From UBA5072 sp963822145 (lineage in GTDB: Bacteria; Bacteroidota; Bacteroidia; Bacteroidales; UBA10428): a stretch of 64,000 bases of DNA. The DNA lies in NCBI GenBank assembly GCA_963822145.1, contig CAWGGG010000002.1, positions 992,001 through 1,056,000 on the forward strand, given 5' to 3'. This document shows positions 42,059-50,785 of this stretch, piece by piece. The notes under the pieces are model-generated. The model was not told where the DNA came from. It worked only from the letters and a program-made list of their open reading frames with translations, and did no database searches. How positions within the stretch are numbered: the first letter of the stretch is position 1; the number at the start of each line of letters is the position of its first letter. The position numbers and the translations under genes were made by a program.

Positions 42059-45000
42059 TCAGTTAACTTCATCCGGACAAATTGATATAAGCAGGTCACA
42101 GGCAGCACGTACCGAACCAATAGGTTCACAGGTGAGGGTGAGTTTGTTGTTGCCTTCTTTCATCCTGAAACGTGCGGGTTGTTTCTGGACAAAGCCTAAA
42201 ATATGGCTGAAAGTTTTGGATTTGTAAAAATCCGAATCAGGATTGGACACAAAATACCCGATCATTTTACTGTTTTTTAACACCAGTTTTTCAAAGCCCA
42301 GCCGGTTGGCCAGCCACCTGAGCCTGACCACTTCAAGCAGTTCGTGACTGGGAACAGGCGGCGGTCCGAACCTGTCAGTGAGTCCTGCTTTAAACCGTGT
42401 CAGATCCTCCTCCTGCTGTATTTGATCCAGTTCCCGGTAAAGGCTCATCCGCTCGGAAATGTTGGAGATGTATTCATCCGGGAAAAGGAGTTCCAGGTCT
42501 GTATCAATCTGGCAATCTTCCACATAAACCACATGCTGGTTCTGCTCAGCAGGTTCTTTTGGCGCAAACAGTTCCTTGTACTCGTTTTCCTTCAGGTCAG
42601 TGATGGCTTCATTCAGGATGCGGGTGTAAGTCTCAAAACCAATGTCGGCAATGAAGCCGCTTTGCTCTCCGCCCAGCATGTTTCCGGCTCCGCGGATATC
42701 GAGATCATGGAGGGCAATATTAAACCCGCTGCCCAGCTCTGATAATTCTTCAATGGCTTTTAACCTGCGCCGGGCTTCAGGTGTAAGCACCGTGGGCGGA
42801 GGTGCCATCAGATAGCAGAAGGCTCTTTTATTAGACCGGCCTACGCGCCCTCGCAGCTGGTGCAGATCACTCAGTCCAAAATAGTGGGCATTGTTGATAA
42901 AAATGGTATTGGCATTGGGTATGTCCAGTCCCGACTCGATGATGGCCGTGGCTACCAGCACATCATAGTCACCCCTTACAAAATCGGTCATGGTTTGCTC
43001 TAATTCGTGCCCTTCCATCTGTCCGTGTGCCACGCAGGTTTTGATACCGGGACAAAGTCTACGGATCAGGGTTTCCACTTCACGGATATTCTGCACGAAG
43101 TTGTTGATGAAAAAGACCTGGCCGCTGCGCGATATCTCATACATGATCCCTTCTCGGATAATGTCTTCGTTAAAGGTGTGCAGTTCGGTTACAATCGGGT
43201 GACGGTTGGGCGGCGGTGTATTGATTACGGAAAGATCGCGGGCCCCCATCAGGGAGAATTGCAGGGTCCTGGGTATGGGTGTGGCGGTAAGGGTGAGGGT
43301 GTCTACGGTTACCTTCAGGTTTTTCAGCTTTTCCTTGGCCGAAACACCAAACTTTTGCTCTTCATCAATGATCAGCAGCCCCAGGTCTTTGAACTTAATA
43401 TCCGCACCAAGCAGCCGGTGTGTTCCGATAATGATATCGATCTTCCCTTCTGCAAGCCTTTTCACAATATCACTTTGTTCGGATCCTTTCTTGAAGCGGT
43501 TGATGTATTCGAGATTACACGGAAAATTCTTCAGCCGTTCCCGAAACGTATTGTAATGCTGCAGGGCCAGAATAGTGGTTGGCACCAGGATGGCCACCTG
43601 CTTGCTGTCGGCTGCCGCTTTGAATGCCGCCCTGACGGCCACCTCTGTTTTACCAAACCCCACATCACCACAAATAAGACGGTCCATGGGATTTTCTGAT
43701 TCCATATCCTCCTTGATGGCCCTGGTGGTTTTCACCTGATCAGGCGTGTCTTCATAGATGAAAGAAGCCTCCAGTTCATCCTGCATGTAGGTGTCTGCCG
43801 AAAAGGCAAATCCCTGTTGCATCTTCCGCCGGGCATAGAGATCGATCAATTCACGGGCAATATCCTTGATCTTTTTGCTGGTATTCTGTTTCAGCTTTTG
43901 CCAGGCTCCCGTACCCAGTTTGTAAAGCCGGGGAGGTTCAGAGTCCTTGCCCTTGTATTTGGAAATACGGTGCAGTGAATGGATGCTGACGTACAATACA
44001 TCATTGTCCTGGTAAACCAGTCGTATAGATTCCTGAACTTTACCGTTGATATCTATTTTTTCAAGGCCTCCGAATTTCCCGATGCCGTGATCGATGTGCA
44101 CAACGTAATCACCCGGCTGCAATCCCTGCAGTTCCTTGAGTGAAAGGGCCCCGCGGTTGGAAAAGTAATTCTGAAGGGTATACTTGTGGTACCGTTCAAA
44201 AATCTGGTGGTCGGTATAGCAGCAAAGTTTGAGGTCGCGGTCAATAAATCCCTCGTGCAAGGTTTTCAACAGGGGCTGGAAACGGATGTTGCGGTTGATA
44301 TCGTGGAAAACGGCGGTAAGTCTTTCAATCTGCTTTTCACCATCACTCAGCAGGTAGTTTGTATTGCCGTTTTGTGTGCTGGCCAGCAGGTCTTCAGCCA
44401 GGAGATTGAAATTCTTATTAAAGGCCGGTTGAGGTGCGGTGTTGAAGTCAACAGGCCGGCTTCCCGGGAAGAAACTGCGAGAACCAAATTCCACAACATG
44501 GAATTCCGGTAGCTTACTCACCAGGTAATGCCCGGTGGTGAGCTGGTTCTCCGTAAGGGGCAGTACCTCATCCTTTTTTGCTGCCCTCCGGCAGACTTCA
44601 TCGTAAAGCTCGTTCAGCTTATCCGTGGTGAAGCGGATGTCGCTGATCCAGATGACTGATGATGCATCGAGGTAATCCGTCAGGGGTTCGCATACATCCT
44701 CGAGTGTGAGTTCCTGCACATTGGGAAGAATGCTGATCTTTTCATGAAGCTCTTTTGACAATTGGTTATCAACATCAAAGGTCCGTATCGACTCTACCTC
44801 ATCGCCGAAAAAATCAATACGGTACGGATCGGGACTTGAGAAGGAGAACACATCTACCAGGCTACCCCTGATCGCATATTGCCCGGGTTCATAAACGAAA
44901 TCCACCTGGGTGAACCGGTATTCCTCCATGACTTCCTGCATAAAACCGATCGATAGTTTTTCACCTTTGTTCAGCATTAAGGTGTTTTTCTTCAGCTTGC

Positions 45001-45424
45001 TATGGGAAATGACTTTTTCAGCCAGTCCTTCAGCATAAGTAACAATGATCAGAAAGCTGCCGACCTTATTAGTGCTTCCTGATCCCAGCCGGTCCATAAC
45101 ATGGGTTCGGAGGATCACGTTTCCATTATCCACCTGGTTATAATGCACAGACCTTTTGTAGGATGAGGGAAAGAACAGGACGGGCTCACTTCCCAGCAGA
45201 TTGACAAGATCGTTATAGAAATAGGCGGCATCATCTCGTTCCGGCAGAATGATCAAATGGATGCCGGATAACTCCGGAATAACTGCGGCAGTAAGCAGGC
45301 TTTTCGAGGAGCCGGAAAGTCCAGTGCAATGTGCCCGAATACGATTTCCCTCAACGAAAAACTGCCGCAACCGTAAGGATGACGGATGCCCGCGATAAGC
45401 GCTGATTAGTTCGTTGAGAGCCAT
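42059..45424 (-). CDS. mfd: Transcription-repair coupling factor
   Basis: Mfd displaces RNA polymerase stalled at DNA lesions and recruits UvrA. The 1121-residue protein has all parts: an UvrB-like N-terminal region (~1-330), the RNA-polymerase interaction module (GDYVVHIDHGIGKFGGLEKI), and the RecG-like ATPase with Walker A CGDVGFGKTEVAVRA, DEEQKFGV, LTATPIPRTLQFSLMG, and motif VI HQLRGRVGRSNKRAFCYL. The TRCF C-terminal domain is at the end. The ATG at 45424 (MALNEL) is used; a TTG six codons upstream is less likely. Confidence 0.96.
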   Translation of the reverse strand: MALNELISAYRGHPSSLRLRQFFVEGNRIRAHCTGLSGSSKSLLTAAVIPELSGIHLIILPERDDAAYFYNDLVNLLGSEPVLFFPSSYKRSVHYNQVDNGNVILRTHVMDRLGSGSTNKVGSFLIIVTYAEGLAEKVISHSKLKKNTLMLNKGEKLSIGFMQEVMEEYRFTQVDFVYEPGQYAIRGSLVDVFSFSSPDPYRIDFFGDEVESIRTFDVDNQLSKELHEKISILPNVQELTLEDVCEPLTDYLDASSVIWISDIRFTTDKLNELYDEVCRRAAKKDEVLPLTENQLTTGHYLVSKLPEFHVVEFGSRSFFPGSRPVDFNTAPQPAFNKNFNLLAEDLLASTQNGNTNYLLSDGEKQIERLTAVFHDINRNIRFQPLLKTLHEGFIDRDLKLCCYTDHQIFERYHKYTLQNYFSNRGALSLKELQGLQPGDYVVHIDHGIGKFGGLEKIDINGKVQESIRLVYQDNDVLYVSIHSLHRISKYKGKDSEPPRLYKLGTGAWQKLKQNTSKKIKDIARELIDLYARRKMQQGFAFSADTYMQDELEASFIYEDTPDQVKTTRAIKEDMESENPMDRLICGDVGFGKTEVAVRAAFKAAADSKQVAILVPTTILALQHYNTFRERLKNFPCNLEYINRFKKGSEQSDIVKRLAEGKIDIIIGTHRLLGADIKFKDLGLLIIDEEQKFGVSAKEKLKNLKVTVDTLTLTATPIPRTLQFSLMGARDLSVINTPPPNRHPIVTELHTFNEDIIREGIMYEISRSGQVFFINNFVQNIREVETLIRRLCPGIKTCVAHGQMEGHELEQTMTDFVRGDYDVLVATAIIESGLDIPNANTIFINNAHYFGLSDLHQLRGRVGRSNKRAFCYLMAPPPTVLTPEARRRLKAIEELSELGSGFNIALHDLDIRGAGNMLGGEQSGFIADIGFETYTRILNEAITDLKENEYKELFAPKEPAEQNQHVVYVEDCQIDTDLELLFPDEYISNISERMSLYRELDQIQQEEDLTRFKAGLTDRFGPPPVPSHELLEVVRLRWLANRLGFEKLVLKNSKMIGYFVSNPDSDFYKSKTFSHILGFVQKQPARFRMKEGNNKLTLTCEPIGSVRAACDLLISICPDEVN

Positions 45425-45449
45425 GATGATTGTGTTTTGCAATGCGGCA

Positions 45450-45457
45450 CAAAATTA
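45450..45457 (-). promoter_or_regulatory. Possible -7 element for mfd
   Basis: On the - strand TAATTTTG fits TAnnTTTG, 25 bases before the mfd start codon. A TTTG lies upstream, but about 29 bases away, longer than the usual 19-21, so support is partial. Confidence 0.4.
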
Positions 45458-45580
45458 TGGATAATTGGTTTACTTAGGAAATAATGCCAAATTATCTGCT
45501 TATTTTTACCGGGTGGGACAACCATTTCCTTTCTGATGCATCCATAAGAAAATGAATCGTTAAAACCTTATATCATTGAT

Positions 45581-46276
45581 ATGAAAATCCGGTATTTTTT
45601 TCCATTTCTTGCGGGCATCCTGTTCTTGTTTTCCTGCGGCAAGAATGAGGCCACCTACATGCTTTCCTTTAATTTTTTCAGCGATACTCAGGGCTGGACC
45701 GGCGATTTCGCAGATTATCCCGCCGGAGAAGAGGATTTTTATGAGCTTGACACCGGCTGGGCACATTTGCCTGTTCCGCTCGATACCATCATGGGATCTT
45801 TCAGAATTTCAGGAATCAATCATTCCGATGATCTTTTCATGTTCATCAAATATAAAATGGATGGATTGCTGCCCGGAGCAAAATACAGCATAACCTTTGA
45901 AGTGGAGCTGGCTTCCGATGCGCCTACCAATGCTGTTGGTATTGGAGGTGCGCCGGGTGAAGGGGTGACACTGAAAATTGGTGCGGTTCAGGGACAACCG
46001 GATAAGTTACTGGGAGATAACGACTTTTATAATATGAACATCGACAAAGGCAATCAAAGCAGTTCGGGTGAGGACATGATTGCCATCGGGCATGTTGGGG
46101 TTAGCGATACCACAACCGTATATACCATAATTAAACGCGACAACAATTCGCAACCGGTCCAGGTTACTGCCGATGAGAACGGGGAATGCTGGTTTGTTAT
46201 CGGAACCGATTCGGGATTTGAAGGGAAAACTACCTTATATTACAGCAAGGTAAAGCTGATGATTAAGCGGATCTGA
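45581..46276 (+). CDS. Lipoprotein of unknown function
   Basis: A 231-residue protein with a lipoprotein signal (FLAGILFLFSC, cysteine at residue 19). The mature part looks like one beta-rich domain: YMLSFNFFSDTQGWTGDFADYP, then alternating strands and a final LYYSKVKLMIKRI. No cysteines after the lipid anchor and no catalytic motif recognised. Probably an envelope protein. It lies 51 bases before an aspartate kinase gene on the same strand; co-transcription is possible but functional connection is not evident. Confidence 0.75.
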   Translation: MKIRYFFPFLAGILFLFSCGKNEATYMLSFNFFSDTQGWTGDFADYPAGEEDFYELDTGWAHLPVPLDTIMGSFRISGINHSDDLFMFIKYKMDGLLPGAKYSITFEVELASDAPTNAVGIGGAPGEGVTLKIGAVQGQPDKLLGDNDFYNMNIDKGNQSSSGEDMIAIGHVGVSDTTTVYTIIKRDNNSQPVQVTADENGECWFVIGTDSGFEGKTTLYYSKVKLMIKRI

Positions 46277-46327
46277 CGGGTTTCTGATCTCACCCGGAAC
46301 ATAATATTAGACAAAAGACTTTTTCGT

Positions 46328-47590
46328 ATGAAAGTATTTAAATTTGGTGGAGCTTCTGTAAAAGATGCTACCTCCGTACGCAATATAGCCTCGATCCTGG
46401 AACATTACGCAGAGAACCTGGTGGTGGTGATTTCTGCCATGGGAAAAACCACCAATGCTCTGGAACGGGTGCTCCACGCTTATATGTTGAATGATAAGCT
46501 GCAGGCTATCGCTGAACTGACTGCCATCCGGGAATATCACCGGGAGATCGCCCTGGCCCTGGTGCCAGATAGCAACCACGCCTTATTTGGTGAACTGGAT
46601 AACCTGTTTACAGGTGTGGAAAGGAAGCTGGATCATGCACCCTCGGGATCCTACAACCAGGAATACGATCAGCTGGTTTCCCAGGGAGAGATCATATCCA
46701 CGATCATCGTAAGCAACTATCTCCAGTATAAAGGAATTGTCAATGAATGGACCGATGCCAGGCAGTTCCTGAAGACTGATGGTACTTTCCGTGAAGGACG
46801 CGTGGAATGGGATATAACGGAAAGGCTCATCAGGAACAGGTTCAGTTTTTCAGGAACCCGGCTATACATTACCCAGGGTTTTGTGGGTTCCACGGTGAAT
46901 AATCTCACCACCACGCTGGGCCGTGAAGGATCAGACTATACCGCGGCCATCCTGGCTTATGCCTTAAAGGCGGAATCCGTTACGGTGTGGAAGGATGTTC
47001 CCGGTGTGCTAAACGCCGATCCCAAATGGTTTGATGATACAGTAAGACTGGAAAGGATTTCCTATGTGGACGCTATAGAGCTTGCCTATTACGGCGCCAG
47101 CGTTATTCATCCGAAAACCATACAGCCATTGAAAAATAAAGGCATTCGCCTTTATGTAAAATCGTTTTTGCATCCTTCCGACCCGGGCACGGTGATTGGT
47201 GAGGATGATTATGATACCCTTATCCCCTCGTTCATATTTAAAATGGACCAGATATTGATCCATGTACACCCGGTTGATTTCTCCTTCATCGCGGAGGACA
47301 ACCTCGAAAAGATTTTCCGGTGCTTTGCAGGGTATGGCCTGAAAATTAACCTGATGCAAAACTCTGCCGTGAGTTTTGATATATGTGTGAACAACGACAG
47401 GAGCCGGATCCCGGCTGTGCTGACCGACCTGGAGAAGGACTTCCGGGTGAGTTCCACCGCCGGACTTGAACTGATCACCATCCGGTATTACGATGACGCG
47501 ACCATATCCAGGGTTCTGGTCAATAAGGATCTGCTGCTCACCCAGCGTACCAAAAACACAATACAAATGGTGGTGAAGGATCTGGGGTAA
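46328..47590 (+). CDS. lysC: Aspartate kinase
   Basis: A 420-residue aspartokinase, making aspartyl-phosphate for lysine/DAP, threonine and methionine. Kinase motifs: KVFKFGGASVKDA at the start, then GFVGSTVNNLTTTLGREGSDYTAA-type loop (GREGSDYTAAILAYAL) and WKDVPGVLNADPK. The residues after ~300 form ACT-like regulatory repeats (LIHVHPVDFSFIAEDNLEKIF). The length matches monofunctional Bacteroidota enzymes, not the aspartokinase-homoserine dehydrogenase fusion. It also supplies DAP for the peptidoglycan made by the murE product. Confidence 0.92.
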   Translation: MKVFKFGGASVKDATSVRNIASILEHYAENLVVVISAMGKTTNALERVLHAYMLNDKLQAIAELTAIREYHREIALALVPDSNHALFGELDNLFTGVERKLDHAPSGSYNQEYDQLVSQGEIISTIIVSNYLQYKGIVNEWTDARQFLKTDGTFREGRVEWDITERLIRNRFSFSGTRLYITQGFVGSTVNNLTTTLGREGSDYTAAILAYALKAESVTVWKDVPGVLNADPKWFDDTVRLERISYVDAIELAYYGASVIHPKTIQPLKNKGIRLYVKSFLHPSDPGTVIGEDDYDTLIPSFIFKMDQILIHVHPVDFSFIAEDNLEKIFRCFAGYGLKINLMQNSAVSFDICVNNDRSRIPAVLTDLEKDFRVSSTAGLELITIRYYDDATISRVLVNKDLLLTQRTKNTIQMVVKDLG

Positions 47591-47600
47591 TATTCAAAGG

Positions 47601-47640
47601 TGCCAATTTGCCGATTTGCCAATGTACCAGTGTACCAATG
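47601..47640 (+). repeat. Degenerate 9-bp array after the aspartate kinase stop codon
   Basis: About four and a half degenerate nonamers (TGCCAATTT, GCCGATTTG, CCAATGTAC, CAGTGTACC and on), starting ten bases after the stop codon. Less regular than the heptamer arrays, but in the same kind of position. Confidence 0.6.
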
Positions 47641-47689
47641 GGTCAACCTGCCGCGTAAGGTGATGCATTATTCCAGGAAATTCTTTCCA

Positions 47690-48859
47690 TTATAACACCG
47701 GCCATTTAAAGCTGGATTCAAGCCTGATCCGCTCACCGGTTTCCCCGGATTTCCGGGCTGCCTCTATGATCTCCAGCACATGCAGGGCATGTTCTGCAGC
47801 AATGAGCGGCTCCTTTCCGGTTGTCAGGGCTTCGGCGATCACCGAAGCACCCTGCTGCCATACATAACTGCCGGGATCAGTAACAAAGCGTTCCGGGCTT
47901 TCATGGTCAAGGGTGGCCAGGTCCACACCAAAGGGTGCCCAGTCATAACCCACCAGACCCATATTGCCTTTGGTCCCCCACACCGATATGGTGTGCTGGT
48001 TTTGTCCTGTTCCCTCATGCCCGTATGGGTCAAAGTAATTGAAACCCGACTGTACATGCGACAGCACCCCGTTGCCATGGTCCATCAGTACCATGGCATT
48101 ATCCTCGGCCTCCACGGGTATGTCGCCTTTATTGTCCACCGTGCGCCGGGGCGTTACGATGCCGGTCATGGCCGAAACGTACTTTGCCGGGCCCAGCAAT
48201 CCCGTTAACGAAGCCAGGTTATAAACCCCGAGATCAGGCAGGCTGCCCCCGCCTTTTTCATAAAAAAAGGCCGACCAGGTGGGGCCCAGGTGCCCGTAAT
48301 GCGCATGGGCAGCAGAAACTTTACCAAGCTTGCCCTCCTGAATGGCTTTTGACATGAATGCGAACTGCGGGCTGTTCACAACGGCCGGTGCACCCCAGAT
48401 GCGCAATTTTTTATCGATGGCAAGATCAAGCAGCGCCTTTCCTTCCTGGTAGGTATTGGCCATGGGCTTTTCACTCCAGACATGCTTCCCCGCATGCAGG
48501 GCCTGCCTGTTAAGCCGGCCGTGTTCCTGCATGTCGGTAAGATTTACGAGCAGATCAAAAGGCGCCCCGGCCAGCATTTTATCGATGTGGGGGTAGCTGT
48601 TGGGGATGTTAAATTCTGAAGCCCTTTTCTGGGCACGTTCATAAATGATGTCGCAGGTGCTTACGAGTTCGGCATAAGGACACTGCAGCAGATGCGGGAG
48701 ATACACACCGGATACACTGCCGCAACCGATAATGCCGATTTTTACTTTTTTTACAGGTTCCCGCGCCATGATGTGTTGGCCGGCAAGGGGAAGCACCAGC
48801 GCGGCAGCTAACGTTCCGGATCCTTTCAGGAAAGTCTTGCGAGTGATGATTCTTTTCAT
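47690..48859 (-). CDS. Exported Gfo/Idh/MocA-family oxidoreductase
   Basis: A 389-residue NAD(P)-dependent sugar-oxidoreductase-like protein. An N-terminal export signal (ITRKTFLKGSGTLAAALVLP) resembles a Tat signal but has RK where RR is expected. The Rossmann motif IGIIGCGSVSGVYLPHLL follows at ~40, and the family lysine is in SEKPMANTY. The C-terminal alpha/beta domain is complete. Such exported members act on sugars or polyols in the periplasm, with the cofactor bound before Tat export. It ends a three-gene run with the creatininase-family gene and a beta-barrel gene. Confidence 0.87.
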   Translation of the reverse strand: MKRIITRKTFLKGSGTLAAALVLPLAGQHIMAREPVKKVKIGIIGCGSVSGVYLPHLLQCPYAELVSTCDIIYERAQKRASEFNIPNSYPHIDKMLAGAPFDLLVNLTDMQEHGRLNRQALHAGKHVWSEKPMANTYQEGKALLDLAIDKKLRIWGAPAVVNSPQFAFMSKAIQEGKLGKVSAAHAHYGHLGPTWSAFFYEKGGGSLPDLGVYNLASLTGLLGPAKYVSAMTGIVTPRRTVDNKGDIPVEAEDNAMVLMDHGNGVLSHVQSGFNYFDPYGHEGTGQNQHTISVWGTKGNMGLVGYDWAPFGVDLATLDHESPERFVTDPGSYVWQQGASVIAEALTTGKEPLIAAEHALHVLEIIEAARKSGETGERIRLESSFKWPVL

Positions 48860-48885
48860 AGGTAAGTCGGTTTAAGCTGGTTCCC

Positions 48886-49782
48886 TTAAGGCTTTATAAA
48901 CTGTGGGGTAGATAAGGGTTCAGCTGATTGTTGATAAAATTGTTCCTGTAACTGCAGTGTTACGGTGTCATTTTTCACCTGCTTGATTACACGGGCAAGG
49001 TCAGCTGCTTCGGCATCAACAATAGCTTTGCCAAGTTCCGCCGTTGCCGCTGTCGCCCCGGTATTGTAATGATTCGGGTACTGGGCATACCACCAGATGC
49101 CGGTGTAGGCATCCAATACTTTCAGCTGCTGCAGATCGGCACCGCTTTCCTCCACTATGGCATCCTTGTGGACCAGTTCGGGACGGTTGGCCATCATGGA
49201 TGCTGTTTCGAATTCGGCCCCATGGCCACCTGGATTATCAGATTTTGTAAGCTTCTTAACGGTCTCGGGATAAATGGACTCATCTGGCAATCCATAGACA
49301 TAAACAGCGTAGTTCTTCTTCTGATGCAGCAGCGACATGCAGAAGTATTCGAGCCATACATTGCCGCCATGTCCGTTGACCAGGATGATCTTGGTAAACC
49401 CGTTTCGCGCTAATTCATCGAGGGTTTCTTCCATCATTTTCCATATGAGTTCGTTGCTGTAGGCTATGGTTCCCGGTTGATGACGGGCTTCATTGATCTG
49501 GCCGAAGTAATATTCGGGGAATACCACCACATATTCCTGCTGTGCAGCCTCTACGGCAGTGGTCCTGATGTTGATCAGATCGGTGCCCAGAGGCAGGTGG
49601 TTGCCGTGTTTTTCAAGTATACCCAGGGGAATAATGCAGGTTTTGGCAGATTTCTCAACCGCCTGGGCAAACAAGGGTACGGTCAGCTCCTCATACTTTA
49701 CAGGGAGACCTGCAGGGGATATCTGCGCCAGGAGTTGTGTAACCGGCGACAGGAGCAATAAAAGAAACAGGTTTTTTTTCAT
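48886..49782 (-). CDS. Exported creatininase-family amidohydrolase
   Basis: A 298-residue protein with a signal peptide (MKKNLFLLLLLSPVTQLLAQ). The creatininase fold is clear: IPLGILEKHGNHLPLGTD (metal-binding Glu and His), ILVNGHGGNVWLEYF, and GGHGAEFETASMM. The family covers creatininase, formamide hydrolases and the mycofactocin maturation protein MftE; none can be chosen from sequence alone. A signal peptide is unusual for creatininase itself. It lies 26 bases from the Gfo/Idh/MocA gene and four bases after the beta-barrel gene. Confidence 0.87.
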   Translation of the reverse strand: MKKNLFLLLLLSPVTQLLAQISPAGLPVKYEELTVPLFAQAVEKSAKTCIIPLGILEKHGNHLPLGTDLINIRTTAVEAAQQEYVVVFPEYYFGQINEARHQPGTIAYSNELIWKMMEETLDELARNGFTKIILVNGHGGNVWLEYFCMSLLHQKKNYAVYVYGLPDESIYPETVKKLTKSDNPGGHGAEFETASMMANRPELVHKDAIVEESGADLQQLKVLDAYTGIWWYAQYPNHYNTGATAATAELGKAIVDAEAADLARVIKQVKNDTVTLQLQEQFYQQSAEPLSTPQFIKP

Positions 49783-49786
49783 GGTT

Positions 49787-50455
49787 TTATATTTTAATGA
49801 AATAGGTTATTCCCGTGTGAAGCACCTGGCTTCGAGAAGTTTCGTAATAGAATTCACTGGCATTTAACGGGAAAAGATTGGTAAGGCTGTGATGGTAGGT
49901 TGCCCTGATTCCAAAGACCCCAATTTTTGTATGCAATTCAACACCAAAGCCTCCGGTAAATCCAAATTCCCAGTTGCTGTCGAGCTGTTTGCCATAATAG
50001 GGAAGATAATTACTGGTAACAGGATTTGTAATTAAATAAAAACCAGCAATATCATAGGTTTCAGATTCGCTTGTCAAATAGGATAAATATGGCCCAAGCA
50101 GAAAGGAAAACCTGAGGGTTTTGCTGCCGGCAGTAAAAACGGCCAGCAACGGCAGCCGGATCACTTCAAGGTCTCTTCGATACTTACCCACGGAATCCCG
50201 ATTCTCTATCCAACCTTTCCTGGCATAGTTCAGCTCTAGTTGCAGGCCAACATGACGTTCCGACATATTGCGGAAAACCAGTCCGACTTCAACGGCCGTC
50301 AACGGTTTCTGATTTACCTTGGGTGTAAATGAAACCCGGCAGGTATTAATTCCGGCATTGATTCCCAGGTAGTTGGAAGGCGTGGAGGGATTCTGAGCAT
50401 CCAGGTACCTCATAAAACAAAACAATACCGTCAGGATCAATATCCGTTTAAGCAT
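49787..50455 (-). CDS. Outer-membrane beta-barrel (PorT/porin family) protein
   Basis: A 222-residue exported protein with a signal peptide (MLKRILILTVLFCFMRYLDAQ), followed by alternating amphipathic strands (YLGINAGINTCRVSFTP, VGLQLELNYARKGWIENRD, GVFGIRATYHHSLTNLFP) and an aromatic-containing C-terminal strand (TGITYFIKI). This pattern fits the small 8-stranded barrels of the PorT/outer-membrane-beta-barrel group. Function unknown. First of the three genes ending with the Gfo/Idh/MocA gene. Confidence 0.8.
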   Translation of the reverse strand: MLKRILILTVLFCFMRYLDAQNPSTPSNYLGINAGINTCRVSFTPKVNQKPLTAVEVGLVFRNMSERHVGLQLELNYARKGWIENRDSVGKYRRDLEVIRLPLLAVFTAGSKTLRFSFLLGPYLSYLTSESETYDIAGFYLITNPVTSNYLPYYGKQLDSNWEFGFTGGFGVELHTKIGVFGIRATYHHSLTNLFPLNASEFYYETSRSQVLHTGITYFIKI

Positions 50456-50479
50456 GTCAGCCGGGAGAATTTAAGAAGG

Positions 50480-50737
50480 TCAGGTGAGGCTGTCTTCAAG
50501 GGAATTCAATAAATCTTTGGAGACCTTACGGGGGTGGTACTTTTTGATCTCCTTCAGCATATCCAGCGCTTTATATCCAAATTCAACCAGTCCAGAAGGA
50601 TTAAGATCAAAGTTATAACTACCAATGCAGAACTCCAGTTTAGAAATGATGTCATCAAAATCGGAGTCGTTAAATTTTTTGAACGCCTGTAAAGCCTGTT
50701 CACAGGCATCGCGGAGTCTTTCGCTTTTTGTGTCCAT
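50480..50737 (-). CDS. Small helical cytoplasmic protein, unknown
   Basis: An 85-residue protein, charged and mostly helical (RLRDACEQALQAFKKFNDSD, FGYKALDMLKEIKKYHP), with no signal or membrane segment. No family recognised. The ATG at 50737 is the first in frame. It lies between the acyl-ligase fusion gene, 48 bases upstream, and the barrel gene, 24 bases downstream. Confidence 0.6.
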   Translation of the reverse strand: MDTKSERLRDACEQALQAFKKFNDSDFDDIISKLEFCIGSYNFDLNPSGLVEFGYKALDMLKEIKKYHPRKVSKDLLNSLEDSLT

Positions 50738-50785
50738 GGAACGGGAGTTTAGTGAATTTGTATTTAAAGATAATTCTTTTTTCCT

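Noticed and set aside
47690..50455. Polysaccharide utilisation locus
   Set aside because: A Gfo/Idh/MocA oxidoreductase and a small barrel protein are present, but there is no SusC/SusD pair, no glycoside hydrolase and no sugar sensor.
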